From Pseudoalteromonas shioyasakiensis (GTDB taxonomy: Bacteria; Pseudomonadota; Gammaproteobacteria; Enterobacterales; Alteromonadaceae), in assembly GCF_024518675.1 (NCBI RefSeq), contig NZ_JANIGL010000001.1, positions 992,001 through 1,056,000 on the forward strand: DNA of 64,000 nucleotides. Direction: 5' to 3'. Below the pieces are notes generated by a model. That model made no database searches. It was given only the letters and a program-made list of their open reading frames with translations, and was not told the DNA's origin. The position numbers were made by a program, and so were the translations under genes. Shown here piece after piece: positions 37,525 to 46,517 of the stretch. The first letter of the stretch is position 1; each line of letters starts with the position of its first letter.

Positions 37525-38184
37525 TTACACTAAAAAGTGAGGAATTTTAATACAGCATGCAATTAGCAGCGCCAATGTGTGTTGATCAAAAAAGTCGTTG
37601 TTAAACGCCTCTCCATCGACAATACCAACGCAATTATTTTGCTGATCGAACAGCGGTAAACATGCCTCTGATTTTACTTTTGGATCGCAGGTGTAATATT
37701 CACCACCAGCAGCAAGATACTGCTCAACATTATTAATCACTCGGCCTTTAGCACTCAGTGCCACTTGCACATTATTACTGCCTGCAGCAAACTCTTGAGT
37801 TAATGGAAACAATGGTCTGCTAGGTGCACCAAAATAAGCCAGTTTTAGTAGCTGCTCACCTTCATTGGTTGCCGTATTTTGATAGATGCCGAACCAATCC
37901 ACTCCCGTTTTCTCAACCACATAGTCAACAATGCGCTGAAGCTGAGCCAGACTTTCTGTAGTGTCTGGGTCTTGAGTTAAATATTCAGTCAGTTTGAAAG
38001 GTTCATCTTGTAAGTAACCAAATAAGCTACACGCACCGCCTTCACCTAATTCTGGAATTTGGTATTCCCAGCACACTGCTGGACGTTCGCTGCTTAATAA
38101 ATAATGTTCAAGCTTGGTGAGCTCTGAAGACACTAATTGCTGAGGCACATCAAGTTGTGCAAGTGATAAATAAGAAGAAACCAT
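37525..38184 (-). CDS. GAF-domain protein
   Basis: 219 aa. An N-terminal helical part of about 75 residues, then a GAF domain (about 80-215). The segment YYTCDPKVKSEACLPLF resembles the active-site Cys region of free-methionine-(R)-sulfoxide reductases (HIACDxxSxSEIVLPL type), but the other catalytic cysteines of that family are not seen at the expected place, so it may be a redox or small-ligand sensor instead of a reductase. It lies just downstream of the partner-switching genes (68-base gap), so a link to them is possible. Confidence 0.6.
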   Translation of the reverse strand: MVSSYLSLAQLDVPQQLVSSELTKLEHYLLSSERPAVCWEYQIPELGEGGACSLFGYLQDEPFKLTEYLTQDPDTTESLAQLQRIVDYVVEKTGVDWFGIYQNTATNEGEQLLKLAYFGAPSRPLFPLTQEFAAGSNNVQVALSAKGRVINNVEQYLAAGGEYYTCDPKVKSEACLPLFDQQNNCVGIVDGEAFNNDFFDQHTLALLIACCIKIPHFLV

Positions 38185-38252
38185 CTAGCCGTCCAAACAT
38201 CTAAATAAAGCAAAATAATAACATGCCCTTTCTCACGCGACTAGTGTAGAAA

Positions 38253-39899
38253 CTAAATTAACTTATAACACATTTCAATTTGATTGCCTGAAGCGTTATA
38301 ACTTACTTGTTCTGCTATTTCTTCGAGCAAAGAAAGGCCTCTGCCGTGTTCTCGGGCTAAGTTTTCGCTATTGCTATTCATCGCGGTAAACCCGTTTCCA
38401 GAATCACAAATTGTAAAGTATAAACAAAAGGATTCAGGGCAATAGCGTATATCAATAATGATCATGGCACCTTGTAAGTTAGCCAAGGCAGCTTCTCTTT
38501 GTTGATAGAACTCAAAAAAGCCATCATCTTTATTTTTTATATCAGAATCTAGGCCTAATAAGCCGTGGTCAACCGCATTATTGTAGGCTTCTGATAAAAG
38601 CAAAAATATATCAGAACGATGCGCTTTTAATCCGCTTACACGTGTTATAACGTCAACGACCTCAAGTACAGGGTCTGTTTGCTTAATTTGCGCGGAGTTT
38701 AAGCTAAGTGAAAAATTGAACGGAAGCGGTGAGTAACTTTCTACCTCAGTGTGGCTCGCAGGCACAGGTAAACAATTAAAAAGTACTAAGCTTAAGTCAT
38801 CTTGTTGTTTCGAGCCTTTGGCAAATGCCGCCACTTGTTCAAGCACATCGTGACAATCAACTTTTGTTTTGCTGCCTAAGGCTTGAATAAATCGCTGCTC
38901 ACCAAAGTAATCTCCTTCTTCATTGGTGGTTTCAATTATGCCGTCTGTTGCCAGCACAATTCGCATTGTACTATCGACTTCAAAATGGATCAGCGCTCTT
39001 TCAAACTCATCAGCTTCTAAAATACCAAGAGCCATATGTTGTGACTCAAGCGTTTTTAGCACCTTCCCCTGTTGATCAATTACATAAGCATCAGGTAGAC
39101 CACCGAGCCAAGCCGAAATACTTTTACTTGAACTACTTAATTCAATAATAGTTGCCGCACAAAACATATGACCAGGTAAGAGTTGCGCTAATACCGTATT
39201 AACTTCATGGGCAATATCATTAACCGCCATGCCTTTATTGACCATGGTATAAAACACTTTAGAGGCAGGTAAGGCCCCTACTGCCGCAGCCAGACCATGG
39301 CCGGTAAAATCCCCAAGCATACAATACAAACTACCAATTGGACTTTGTGCAACAAGCAGCATATCGCCATTAAACATAGAAGCAGGCGAGAGGTGAAAGT
39401 CGATGTTGTTACTAAATTCATTTTGGTTTTCTAACGCATTATTAAAAATGTGCTCAACAATTTCGTGTTCACGCTCGGTTTGATTGTAATGATATTCTAG
39501 CTGTGCATTTTGTTCGTGGGCTTTTAGACTAAGCTGGCGAGTACGACTGTGGGCTTTTATTTTTGCGGTTAAAATAACTTTATCAAACGGTTTATGAATA
39601 AAATCATCGCCGCCAACGGCTAAGCAATGCTCTAAACTATCTTTGTCTTCTAACGAGGTGATAAAAATAATCGGTAAGTAAACATCTTCACTACGCTGTT
39701 TTATTTTTGGCGCCGTTTCGAAACCATCCATTTCTGGCATTAATACATCAAGTAGCACGATATCAATCGACTGGCTATCAATTACGGCTAATGCCTCAAT
39801 ACCATTGTTTGCTGTTGTTACTTGATACCCTTGTTGCTTTAGCATCACGCTAAGCAATGAGCGGTTTAGAGCCTGATCATCAACAACGAGTACATGCAT
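38253..39899 (-). CDS. Response regulator with PP2C phosphatase and HATPase (HsbR/CrsR type)
   Basis: 548 aa, three domains: receiver (1-120, phospho-acceptor D51), PP2C/SpoIIE phosphatase (about 160-375; metal residues in NGDMLLV, GDFTGHGLAAA, and a late KQQDDLSLV), and an RsbW-like HATPase (about 410-548; N-box EAYNNAVDHG, G-boxes DSGNGF and HGRGLSLL). This architecture is that of P. aeruginosa HsbR and Shewanella CrsR, which control an anti-sigma antagonist by phosphorylation and dephosphorylation. Its start overlaps the stop of the STAS gene (TGATG), so the pair is co-translated. Confidence 0.88.
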   Translation of the reverse strand: MHVLVVDDQALNRSLLSVMLKQQGYQVTTANNGIEALAVIDSQSIDIVLLDVLMPEMDGFETAPKIKQRSEDVYLPIIFITSLEDKDSLEHCLAVGGDDFIHKPFDKVILTAKIKAHSRTRQLSLKAHEQNAQLEYHYNQTEREHEIVEHIFNNALENQNEFSNNIDFHLSPASMFNGDMLLVAQSPIGSLYCMLGDFTGHGLAAAVGALPASKVFYTMVNKGMAVNDIAHEVNTVLAQLLPGHMFCAATIIELSSSSKSISAWLGGLPDAYVIDQQGKVLKTLESQHMALGILEADEFERALIHFEVDSTMRIVLATDGIIETTNEEGDYFGEQRFIQALGSKTKVDCHDVLEQVAAFAKGSKQQDDLSLVLFNCLPVPASHTEVESYSPLPFNFSLSLNSAQIKQTDPVLEVVDVITRVSGLKAHRSDIFLLLSEAYNNAVDHGLLGLDSDIKNKDDGFFEFYQQREAALANLQGAMIIIDIRYCPESFCLYFTICDSGNGFTAMNSNSENLAREHGRGLSLLEEIAEQVSYNASGNQIEMCYKLI

Positions 39900-40204
39900 C
39901 AGTCGATATCAAACTTTTTGTCAAAACGTGAGATTTGTAATATTTTTTTTAATTGCGGCTGGCAATTACTTATATGAATTGCATCCACTGAGGTACCTAA
40001 TGTTTTTTTCATATTAAGTAACATGCCCAAAGCAGAGCTATCCATGTAATCTGTTTCGCGAAGGTCGATAACAACTTTCGCTGTTTTATCCCCTATTTCT
40101 GCATAAGCTTGTCGAAATGACTGCACCAAATTAAAATCAAACTTGCCTTTAATTTGGATGGTTAATGTTGTGCCATCTGCTGAGGCTGTTTTACTTAAAC
40201 TCAT
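39899..40204 (-). CDS. STAS-domain anti-sigma factor antagonist (HsbA/CrsA type)
   Basis: 101 aa, a single STAS domain with phosphorylatable serine in TDYMDSSALGML (S56, with S57 next). The unphosphorylated form should bind an anti-sigma domain; the adjacent phosphatase/kinase protein is its expected partner. In Shewanella a homologous pair frees the general stress sigma factor RpoS; in Pseudomonas HsbA acts on FlgM and a diguanylate cyclase. Which applies here is not decidable from sequence. First gene of the pair. Confidence 0.88.
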   Translation of the reverse strand: MSLSKTASADGTTLTIQIKGKFDFNLVQSFRQAYAEIGDKTAKVVIDLRETDYMDSSALGMLLNMKKTLGTSVDAIHISNCQPQLKKILQISRFDKKFDID

Positions 40205-40348
40205 ACTTAATTCCTGTTCAGATTATCCATTCTTATAGTTGTTAATATAACCTTTTAAGGCTAATTTCGCCAAAAATAAAAGCACCTTAGTGTAAATTTG
40301 TTATTATAGAAGTCATTGTTTATATAACTTTTTCATTGCAGGTTTAGT

Positions 40349-40678
40349 ATGAGTGACAATAATCTCGTTTATTCGACAGAAACTGGCCGTATTAGCCAAC
40401 CAAAAGCAACAAAGGAAGTAGCTGGCAAAGTCTTTAAAGACGGTGCTTTGCGAATTGAACGCCAGACAAAAGGCCGTAAGGGTAAAGGCGTGATGTTAGT
40501 AACCGGTATTGATAGCGAACAACATGACCTAAAAAAACTCGCCAAAACCATAAAAAGTAAAATGGGCCAAGGCGGCGCAGTAAAAGACGGCATCATAGAA
40601 GTGCAAGGCGACGACCGTGATAAACTCAAAGCCATACTTGAAGCACTTAAATTCAAAGTTAAAATTGCCGGGGGCTAA
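40349..40678 (+). CDS. yciH: YciH/SUI1 family translation factor
   Basis: 109 aa, eIF1-like SUI1 domain with the conserved RKGKGVMLVTGI and MGQGGAVKDGIIEVQGD segments. Bacterial YciH influences start-codon selection in vitro; its physiological role is still unsettled. Divergent from the STAS gene, monocistronic. Confidence 0.93.
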   Translation: MSDNNLVYSTETGRISQPKATKEVAGKVFKDGALRIERQTKGRKGKGVMLVTGIDSEQHDLKKLAKTIKSKMGQGGAVKDGIIEVQGDDRDKLKAILEALKFKVKIAGG

Positions 40679-41018
40679 ACCCTCGGTTTTTATAATCTGA
40701 TAACTCTTATTTTTTCAGGAAGAGCCGTTAGCTTTCATACTTTTGCGTAATGTTCAAACAATTAAAATTAGGCTGTGTTATTGGTAATGAATCCTCGCTT
40801 CTCTTTAGGGTCTGCGGCTTGAGCTAATATGCGAAATATCATATCAAGCTTGGCAAGAATACCTAAAGCGCAAGATAAACTCGCGCTTACAGTACACTCC
40901 CTAGCACCTTATACCTGCCTGTAGTTAGGCCTCGTTACCTCACCCAACACTATATCTACAGCCTTTAATTTAACACCGCGCAAGCTTACAGCTTACGGCT
41001 AACCACTTACAGCTAGAA
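40679..41018. other. Gene-free stretch between yciH and ggt
   Basis: No credible gene and no clear terminator. 40873-40910 shares spaced words with 25250-25300 (TAAACTCG, ACACTCCC, CTAGCACCTT). 40980-41015 is rich in TTACAGCT/TTACGGCT words similar to the heptads after sapF. Probably degraded repeats. Confidence 0.5.
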
Positions 41019-42686
41019 TCAAAACACCATGGCTTTGCCACGGCCCGATGCTTCTGATCCTGCATCGAGCTTGCCATTACGCTCGATGATCACATGCATA
41101 TCACCAAAGCGGCGTTCATCTAAGGTATAGCCCATTTTCTCAAGTGCTTTAACAACGCCGGCATCTAAACCTGAATGGTGGCGAATTACATTTTTAGGCC
41201 ATAGTTGATGATGAAAACGCGGGCTATTCACCACTTCTTCGGCGCTCATATTAAATTCAACCGCGTTTAAAATCGATTCATACACAGAGCTGATAATCGT
41301 CGTACCGCCAGGTGAGCCGGTGACCATTTTTACTTTATTGTTTTTGAGTAAGATAGTTGGTGTCATTGAGCTGAGCATACGTTTATGTGGCTGTATTTCA
41401 TTAGCTTTGCCACCAAGCGCGCCAAAAACGTTCATCACCCCTGGTTTTGCACTAAAGTCATCCATCTCGTCATTAAGTAAAAAGCCTGCGCCTGCGACAA
41501 CGACGCCACTGCCGTAACCTAAGTTAATTGTTGTGGTGTTCGAAACTGCGTTCCCCCACTTATCTACAATTGAAAAGTGCGTCGTTTGTTCGCTTTCATA
41601 CAAACCTGGTTTAATGTTTTCGGTGGTTGATATTTTATCTAGGGTAATGGCGCTACTGCGCTTTTTAAGGTATTCACTGGCAATCAGCTCTGTTTGTGGC
41701 ACGTCAAAAAAGTCAGGGTCGCCTAAGTACTCTGCTCTATCGGCAAAAACACGTTTACCTATTTCAGATAGTAAATGAATATAGGCAGTTGAATTATGCT
41801 CAAAACCAGCGCTTGGCTTAGTTAACTCATACATTCTTAACCACTGTAAAATAGCAATGCCGCCTGAGCTTGGAGGCGGTGAGGTTAAAACCTCATAACC
41901 GTTCCAACTGGCTTTAATAGGAGTGCGTGATTTTGCTTGATAGCCTTTTAAATCGGCTTGAGTGATTATCCCGCCATGTTGCGTCATAAAATCAGCGATA
42001 ATTTTAGCAGTTTCACCTTCATAAAACCCTGCTTTACCTTGATCGCGAATTCGTTTTAATGTGGCGGCAAGTTCTGGCTGCTTAAAGTTTTTATTAGCTT
42101 TTGCACTAGCGAAGTAATCAGCAAAATTAATCGAGACATCTTTTTTAGCCATACGAGCTATGTAACGCTCAATGCTGCTGGCAAGTTTTGGATGCACAAT
42201 AAAGCCATGTTCAGCTAGTTTTACTGCGGGTTCAACTAAAGCTTTCCAAGCAAGTGTGCCATGCTTTTTATGAGCAAGCCACATACCTGCAACACTGCCA
42301 GGCACACCGCTGGCATGAATACCATACACAGAACGATTCTTAATAACATTGCCTTGCTCATCTAAATACATATCGCGATGTGCCGCACTCGGTGCTGTTT
42401 CACGATAATCAATAAAGTCACTTTTGCCGTCTTTTTGGATCAGCATAAAGCCACCGCCGCCAATATTCCCAGCTTCAGGCAGAGTTACAGCCAATACAAA
42501 TTGTGCCGCGATAGCAGCATCAATGGCATTACCGCCTTGTTCTAAAATAGCCCTTGCGGTATCACTACTATAGCTGTCAGGCATGGCAACCGCAGCTTGA
42601 CTCGTTTTTTCTGCAGCACTCAGCATTAGATTTAGCTGAATTACCATAAAGCTCAATAAAAGCAAAATTTTGCCACGAGAAAACAT
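41019..42686 (-). CDS. ggt: Gamma-glutamyltransferase
   Basis: 555 aa. N-terminal signal peptide (ILLLLSFMVIQLNLMLSAA) predicts export. The autocatalytic cleavage site and nucleophile is T368 in EQTTHFSIVD; the LSSMTPT motif and GSPGGTTI oxyanion region are in the small subunit. Splits glutathione and gamma-glutamyl compounds in the periplasm, releasing glutamate and Cys-Gly. Monocistronic. Confidence 0.95.
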   Translation of the reverse strand: MFSRGKILLLLSFMVIQLNLMLSAAEKTSQAAVAMPDSYSSDTARAILEQGGNAIDAAIAAQFVLAVTLPEAGNIGGGGFMLIQKDGKSDFIDYRETAPSAAHRDMYLDEQGNVIKNRSVYGIHASGVPGSVAGMWLAHKKHGTLAWKALVEPAVKLAEHGFIVHPKLASSIERYIARMAKKDVSINFADYFASAKANKNFKQPELAATLKRIRDQGKAGFYEGETAKIIADFMTQHGGIITQADLKGYQAKSRTPIKASWNGYEVLTSPPPSSGGIAILQWLRMYELTKPSAGFEHNSTAYIHLLSEIGKRVFADRAEYLGDPDFFDVPQTELIASEYLKKRSSAITLDKISTTENIKPGLYESEQTTHFSIVDKWGNAVSNTTTINLGYGSGVVVAGAGFLLNDEMDDFSAKPGVMNVFGALGGKANEIQPHKRMLSSMTPTILLKNNKVKMVTGSPGGTTIISSVYESILNAVEFNMSAEEVVNSPRFHHQLWPKNVIRHHSGLDAGVVKALEKMGYTLDERRFGDMHVIIERNGKLDAGSEASGRGKAMVF

Positions 42687-42768
42687 AGTTCATTCCTTTT
42701 TAATTTTATTTTTTAACTAAATTATTTCACCATTAATGCATACTGTACCGCACTAGGTCAAACGGCAA

Positions 42769-43305
42769 TTAAACTAACTTTCGATATAGCACAGCAGGTA
42801 GTTCACCTTCCTCATCTATATGAGTGTAATTTTTAATAAATTTCATGGCTAATTTTTCCATGACTTTAATTGAAGCTAAATTGTTTTTTAATGCTGTCGC
42901 ACTAATAGCATGAACTTGTGGCTGTTGGGCAATAAAGTCAGCTATTGCTGTGGCCGCTTCACTAGCAAACCCTTTGCCCCAGCTCGATCGTTTAAAGCGC
43001 CAACCAATCTCAATGTCATTATAGTTTGGCGATTCGGTAAAAAAGTCCATTGGCCTGATGAGCACCCAGCCTATAAACTCATTTGTGTGCGTAATATTCA
43101 CCTGCCATAATCCCCAGCCCTTTTCAGCATTACGATACGCCTGCATACGCGGAATAAATACCTCTTGAATTGCCTGCATGCTACTCACTTTCCCTCGTGT
43201 TAGGTACTGCATAACCTGCGGATCATTATCTAATTCATACAATAGTGACGCATCGTGTTCATCCATTAACCGAAAACTAAGTCGAGTTGTTCTAGGTACG
43301 TTCAT
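42769..43305 (-). CDS. GNAT acetyltransferase, RimJ/RimL-like
   Basis: 178 aa from the ATG at 43305 (AGAG upstream); an ATG seven codons earlier is also in frame. Typical Acetyltransf_3 layout: the opening RLSFRLMDEHDASLLYEL, the core EIGWRFKRSSWGKGFASEA (acetyl-CoA loop of the RxxGxG/A type) and NLASIKVMEKLAMKF. The substrate could be a ribosomal protein N-terminus, an amino acid or a drug; unknown. Confidence 0.85.
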   Translation of the reverse strand: MNVPRTTRLSFRLMDEHDASLLYELDNDPQVMQYLTRGKVSSMQAIQEVFIPRMQAYRNAEKGWGLWQVNITHTNEFIGWVLIRPMDFFTESPNYNDIEIGWRFKRSSWGKGFASEAATAIADFIAQQPQVHAISATALKNNLASIKVMEKLAMKFIKNYTHIDEEGELPAVLYRKLV

Positions 43306-43403
43306 ATGTTTTGCTCTATATTGCATGTTTTTAAATTATTACTAAAATTACTTTACCTAAGAACGACCCTCTTAGGAACACCATCTTTTAATAGAGAACA
43401 AAT

Positions 43404-43763
43404 ATGAAAAAATTAGCGAGTGTAGTTTTATTAGGCAGCGTACTACTAACTGGATGTGAAGACGCCAATGAGATAAAAGAAGATGCCGCAAAAGCAAAAG
43501 CAGAAATGCAAAAAACGCTTGGGGATGCGTGGGATGAAGTCAAAGACACCACCACTGAGTTTAAAGGCGAATCACTTGACGAACTGTTAGCTGAGAGTAA
43601 AAAGCTTGGCTTAGATATGTACGATGATGGTAAAGAAGTTGCCCTTGATGCATGGATTGAAAGTAAAGAAGCAGCAGGTGAATTAACTGAAAAAACCAAG
43701 CAAAAAGCGCAAGAGCTCGCAGAAGAATTACGTGAGGCCCGCGAGCAAGATAAAGATAATTAA
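43404..43763 (+). CDS. Small helical lipoprotein of unknown function
   Basis: 119 aa. Signal peptide with lipobox LLTGC (Cys 18), then an almost wholly charged helical region rich in Glu, Lys and Ala (for example KTKQKAQELAEELREAREQ), probably coiled coil. Not recognised; may be a periplasmic stress-type lipoprotein. Convergent with the next gene; no terminator seen between them. Confidence 0.75.
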   Translation: MKKLASVVLLGSVLLTGCEDANEIKEDAAKAKAEMQKTLGDAWDEVKDTTTEFKGESLDELLAESKKLGLDMYDDGKEVALDAWIESKEAAGELTEKTKQKAQELAEELREAREQDKDN

Positions 43764-43789
43764 AACCTAAATAAGGTAACCAGCCTGTT

Positions 43790-44464
43790 TTACAACCGCG
43801 CCTGTAAAGCAAACAAATAAGCTTTGCGGGCGATCAACTCTTCCAGTTTGCCTTGGTATGAATACACTTGACTGATATTAGCAAATGTTAGACGCCGTTT
43901 TATCAAAGACATTGAACAACTTATGTTTATCCAGTTAAAGTATAAAAGTAACTTCTGTAAGCCATCTGTTTGCACCTGGTTAAAGCCAACTTTGCGTGCC
44001 GTTTGAGGATTAATAATATAGCTGGTCGCCTTTATGGTTATATTTTTATCTTGTTGATGCTCATAGTGTTCAATTAGCTTAATTAACCCCGCAACATAAG
44101 CGCTTAAAACCTGTTTTTTCCGTTGTTGAGCGTTTTGACTTGAATCTAGAACAAAGTAGTAATCGAATAAACTCCCACCATGTAAAGCCAAATAGTTATT
44201 TTTTACTTTTTCAGCAATTAGTAAAGGTGAGTAATAAATTAAGTTCCCAGCTTTTATGCCACTTGGTACATCAATAAAAGGGGCTAAAACAGACAAACTT
44301 ACTGACAGCACAAATAAAGCAACAAAAGGAACTCCAAGAAAAGTAAACACACTTCCTAGCAGAATATTTAAAAGAAGATACAAGCCTATTAACTTTAGTT
44401 GAAAGCGCCGTTGCTGCTTATCACTGAGCACATAAAACCTATGTTCCACTGTGGCTACCCTCAA
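43790..44464 (-). CDS. Membrane protein of unknown function
   Basis: 224 aa. Two close hydrophobic helices at about 24-62 (LIGLYLLLNILLGSVFTFLG, then VALFVLSVSLSVLAPFIDV), a basic N-terminus and a mainly cytoplasmic C-terminal part. No motif recognised. Lone gene, divergent from the secreted hydrolase. Confidence 0.65.
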   Translation of the reverse strand: MRVATVEHRFYVLSDKQQRRFQLKLIGLYLLLNILLGSVFTFLGVPFVALFVLSVSLSVLAPFIDVPSGIKAGNLIYYSPLLIAEKVKNNYLALHGGSLFDYYFVLDSSQNAQQRKKQVLSAYVAGLIKLIEHYEHQQDKNITIKATSYIINPQTARKVGFNQVQTDGLQKLLLYFNWINISCSMSLIKRRLTFANISQVYSYQGKLEELIARKAYLFALQARL

Positions 44465-44615
44465 TTGTTATTTTCATACGGTATGGTACTGTTAAAACAC
44501 CAATAAGTAACCACAATATTACTGCCACTATAACTGCTCAAGTTCTTATTTTTAAAAAATATAACACCATACAAAGTGTTTTTTTGAGCAGTCACATAAC
44601 CTAAAAGGAATTACA

Positions 44616-45623
44616 ATGAAAAAAAATCTCATAATTTTATTCTTATTGATTAACTCACTCTCATCACACGCGGTGAATTTAATAGACAACGAGCACGTTA
44701 ACGCTCAAAAAGATTGTTTCAGCTGGATTTTTACCAGTTATGACTCATGGCGCAGTGCAATGGAGAAAAAATATAAAAAGAACGTTAAATCCGATGAGCA
44801 GCTGGCAAAAAGAATGTCTTGGTTTGATGCCAATTTTGGTGAAGAAAAGTTTAACAAGTATAAAGCAAACCTTTCATGCCAGACATTTGACTACGATGTA
44901 GATGGTACATTAGTGAAAGGTTATGTGATTAAACCCAAACAGGCGGATGAAAAGCTGCCAGTATTAGTTTACAACCGTGGCGGAAATGGCAATTTTGGTG
45001 GTGTTGTTTTTGGCTCAATGATGCACAATTTGTTTCCAATCGCCAATGAAGGCTTTGTGATCGTGGGTAGTCAGTATCGAGGTACATTTACTAAGGACAA
45101 TTCACTGGATGAGTTTGGTGGTAAAGATATTGATGATGTATTGACACTGTTAACGTTTATACCAGATATAACTGGTGCAGACGACAAACGAATTGGGATG
45201 TATGGCGCAAGCAGGGGTGGCATGCAAACACACCTAGCGTTAAAGCAAACCCAGCAAGTAAAAGCGATTGCAACCATTGCAGGCGCCACAGATTTACTTA
45301 AGGAACTTGAATTTCGCCCTGCGATGGAAAAAGTATACAAGCATAGGATCCCCGAATACAGTGCTAACAAAGTTGCCGAATTAGAAAAGCGCTCTGTATT
45401 AAGTTGGGTCAAGGAACTCTCACCTGAAGTACCTATTTTACTGATACATGGAGAAAATGATAAACGGGTTTCTGTGAATAACTCAATTGAGTTTGCAAAA
45501 GCGCTTGATAGCACCAAGATCCCCCATAAACTTGTTATATACCCTGGTGATAACCACGCTCTACAGAACAACCAATCAGCCGCAAACCAAGAAATTATCA
45601 ACTGGTTTAATAAATACTTATAA
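44616..45623 (+). CDS. Secreted alpha/beta hydrolase, prolyl-oligopeptidase (S9) type
   Basis: 335 aa with signal peptide (LIILFLLINSLSSHA). The predicted triad is S199 (GASRGG), D282 (HGENDKRV) and H314 (GDNHAL), in the order and spacing of the S9 peptidase catalytic domain. There is no beta-propeller, so it is a compact family member that could be a peptidase or esterase. RBS AAGGA precedes the ATG. Confidence 0.8.
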   Translation: MKKNLIILFLLINSLSSHAVNLIDNEHVNAQKDCFSWIFTSYDSWRSAMEKKYKKNVKSDEQLAKRMSWFDANFGEEKFNKYKANLSCQTFDYDVDGTLVKGYVIKPKQADEKLPVLVYNRGGNGNFGGVVFGSMMHNLFPIANEGFVIVGSQYRGTFTKDNSLDEFGGKDIDDVLTLLTFIPDITGADDKRIGMYGASRGGMQTHLALKQTQQVKAIATIAGATDLLKELEFRPAMEKVYKHRIPEYSANKVAELEKRSVLSWVKELSPEVPILLIHGENDKRVSVNNSIEFAKALDSTKIPHKLVIYPGDNHALQNNQSAANQEIINWFNKYL

Positions 45624-45652
45624 ATAGAAGCTACAGCCTATTGTTATGCTAT

Positions 45653-45674
45653 GGGCCAGCCATGAAGCTGGCCC
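45653..45674 (+). terminator. GC-rich hairpin after the S9 hydrolase gene
   Basis: GGGCCAGC-CATGAA-GCTGGCCC, a perfect 8-bp stem 30 bases past the stop. Only a weak T-run follows, so it may be a terminator or an mRNA-stabilising hairpin. Confidence 0.45.
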
Positions 45675-45765
45675 TTACATTGATAAAAGTTAAAGTCAAA
45701 ACGTACTAGTTTAAGATTAACTATAAAAAACGCTTTTAATTAATGCTCGCTTAGAATAATCTAAA

Positions 45766-45780
45766 TGAGAATTATTTGTA
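45766..45780. promoter_or_regulatory. Candidate Fur box
   Basis: TGAGAATTATTTGTA matches the 7-1-7 Fur motif TGATAATnATTATCA at 10 or 11 of 14 positions, inside an A/T-rich dyad-like stretch (45755-45777). It ends 12 bases before the ATG of the zinc-ribbon gene that precedes sdhCD. Confidence 0.35.
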
Positions 45781-45792
45781 ACGGTCGTTTTT

Positions 45793-46095
45793 ATGTTTAA
45801 GCAACTCTGGCAACGTCAATGTCCTTGCTGTAAAAAACCTGTCAATTTATCTGATCGACTGTGCTTATTACAGCGGGAACTAGTCACCTGTAAATATTGC
45901 GCTAAGCCATTACAGCCTAATTTTAAAACTATGCTGTTTAACGCGTTTTGGCTCAGTATGAGTGCATCTTGGGTAATAAAGCTAAATACTCAGCTAACTT
46001 ATGAGTGGGCACTCATTGTCGCTTTATTCTGTTTAGCGTCTATCCTCCCTGCATTAGATTTACTATTTGGCCTAGAAGAACATAAATTTAATTAA
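45793..46095 (+). CDS. Small zinc-ribbon membrane protein
   Basis: 100 aa. An N-terminal zinc-ribbon (C10/C13 in CPCC and C32/C35 in CKYC) precedes two hydrophobic helices (about 47-90). Family not recognised; such proteins are often annotated as DUF-type. It lies 41 bases upstream of the sdhC-like gene in the same direction, so the three genes may be co-transcribed. Confidence 0.7.
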   Translation: MFKQLWQRQCPCCKKPVNLSDRLCLLQRELVTCKYCAKPLQPNFKTMLFNAFWLSMSASWVIKLNTQLTYEWALIVALFCLASILPALDLLFGLEEHKFN

Positions 46096-46136
46096 CACAG
46101 TAAGAACAACTTTGTAAACGTCAGCGAAGGACTATT

Positions 46137-46517
46137 ATGAGAGAACAAAGGCCAACGAATTTGGCCATAAACACAATTGCATTACCCGTCACCGCTTATG
46201 CATCCATTTTACACCGTGTTAGTGGTGTGATTGTGTGGTTTGCAATGATTTCATTGCTGCTGGTTTTATACTACGCATTGCAATCTGAGCAAAGCTTTAA
46301 CGATATTAAAGCAGCGGTTAGTGATTACTTTATACTGCAGTTTATCATTTGGGGCTATTTAACAGCATTGAGCTACTACTGTTTAGGTACTCTAAAGCAT
46401 ATAGTGCAAGAATTTGGCTATTGCGAGGAGCTTAACAGCGCTAAGGCAATCTCATGGCTAGTGATCATCTTAGCGCTAGTATTTAGTGCTCTCTGTGCAG
46501 GATGGATTTGGTTATGA
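46137..46517 (+). CDS. sdhC: Succinate dehydrogenase cytochrome b-type subunit SdhC (divergent)
   Basis: 126 aa, three membrane helices. Starts EQRPTNLAINT and has the SdhC signature ASILHRVSG, keeping the quinone-site Ser (S23) and Arg (R27) equivalent to E. coli S27 and R31. The segment WGYLTALSYYCLGTLKH aligns without gaps to E. coli WGILTALAYHVVVGIRH, which puts Y81 where E. coli has the haem ligand H84. GAAGGA precedes the ATG. sdhA and sdhB do not follow, and no flavoprotein or iron-sulfur subunit is in the window. Confidence 0.85.
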   Translation: MREQRPTNLAINTIALPVTAYASILHRVSGVIVWFAMISLLLVLYYALQSEQSFNDIKAAVSDYFILQFIIWGYLTALSYYCLGTLKHIVQEFGYCEELNSAKAISWLVIILALVFSALCAGWIWL

